Assembly: GCA_948960675.1 (NCBI GenBank)
Contig: CARDPF010000229.1
Location: forward strand, 1-5,152
Length of the DNA: 5,152 nt
Direction of reading: 5' to 3'
Source: an uncultured Eisenbergiella sp.
GTDB lineage: Bacteria > Bacillota > Clostridia > Lachnospirales > Lachnospiraceae
Shown here: one piece after another, positions 5,107 to 5,152 of the stretch
Layout of the letters: each line of letters starts with the position of its first letter
Position numbering within the stretch: position 1 is the stretch's first letter
Made by a program: the position numbers and the translations under genes
Notes under the pieces: model-generated
Seen by the model: only the letters and a program-made list of their open reading frames with translations
Database searches by the model: none
What the model was told of the DNA's origin: nothing

Positions 5107-5152
5107 AGATCGGAAGAGCACACGTCTGAACTCCAGTCACACAACAGCATCT
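5107..5152 (+). other. Illumina TruSeq adapter contamination with 8-base index
   Basis: Positions 5107-5140 match the 34-base TruSeq index-read adapter beginning AGATCGGAAGAGCACACGTC. The next eight bases, ACAACAGC (5141-5148), occupy the index position, and ATCT (5149-5152) matches the start of the constant P7-side sequence. This is library DNA, not genome, and creates a false stop codon for the sirtuin. Base 5106 (A) is the last genomic base and fits the first base of the expected Thr codon. Confidence 0.98.

Overview
The window looks like a contig end from a member of the Clostridia, probably Lachnospiraceae or a close relative. This is inferred from the two-subunit iron-sulfur L-serine dehydratase (sdaAB then sdaAA), the Firmicutes-style GH36 alpha-galactosidase, strong purine-rich Shine-Dalgarno sites and a GC content that looks to be in the mid-50s percent. 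It is a judgement from protein style, not a computed placement. I see no rRNA, tRNA, CRISPR array, insertion sequence or phage gene.

Layout. Positions 1-51 are an AT-rich stretch carrying a TTGACA hexamer and an in-frame stop. They abut the interior of a GH36 alpha-galactosidase gene that lacks roughly its first 110-120 codons and runs to 1905 (+). Positions 1906-2213 hold no gene but are packed with hairpins: one long G-U-rich stem, two clear rightward terminators (2011-2060 and 2164-2188), one leftward terminator (2148-2128) and further inverted repeats. A class I glutamine amidotransferase-like peptidase C26 gene (2900-2214, -) converges on the alpha-galactosidase. It is divergent from a rightward operon separated by only 85 bases: sdaAB (2986-3651), sdaAA (3652-4512) and a sirtuin NAD-dependent deacylase (from 4539). 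The sirtuin reading is genuine only to 5106. Positions 5107-5152 are Illumina TruSeq adapter with an 8-base index, so the last residues and stop codon of that reading frame are artificial.

How the genes work together. SdaAB and SdaAA form the beta and alpha parts of one enzyme that converts L-serine to pyruvate and ammonia. Stop and start codons are directly adjacent, and the sirtuin follows after 26 bases with its own strong ribosome binding site and no terminator in between, so co-transcription is likely. The alpha-galactosidase would act in raffinose-family or galactoside use. The C26 protein probably hydrolyses a gamma-glutamyl amide, substrate unknown. No wholly new system is evident. 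The points most worth a second look are the adapter-derived contig end, the suspect junction at the left end, and the dense hairpin cluster between the convergent genes.
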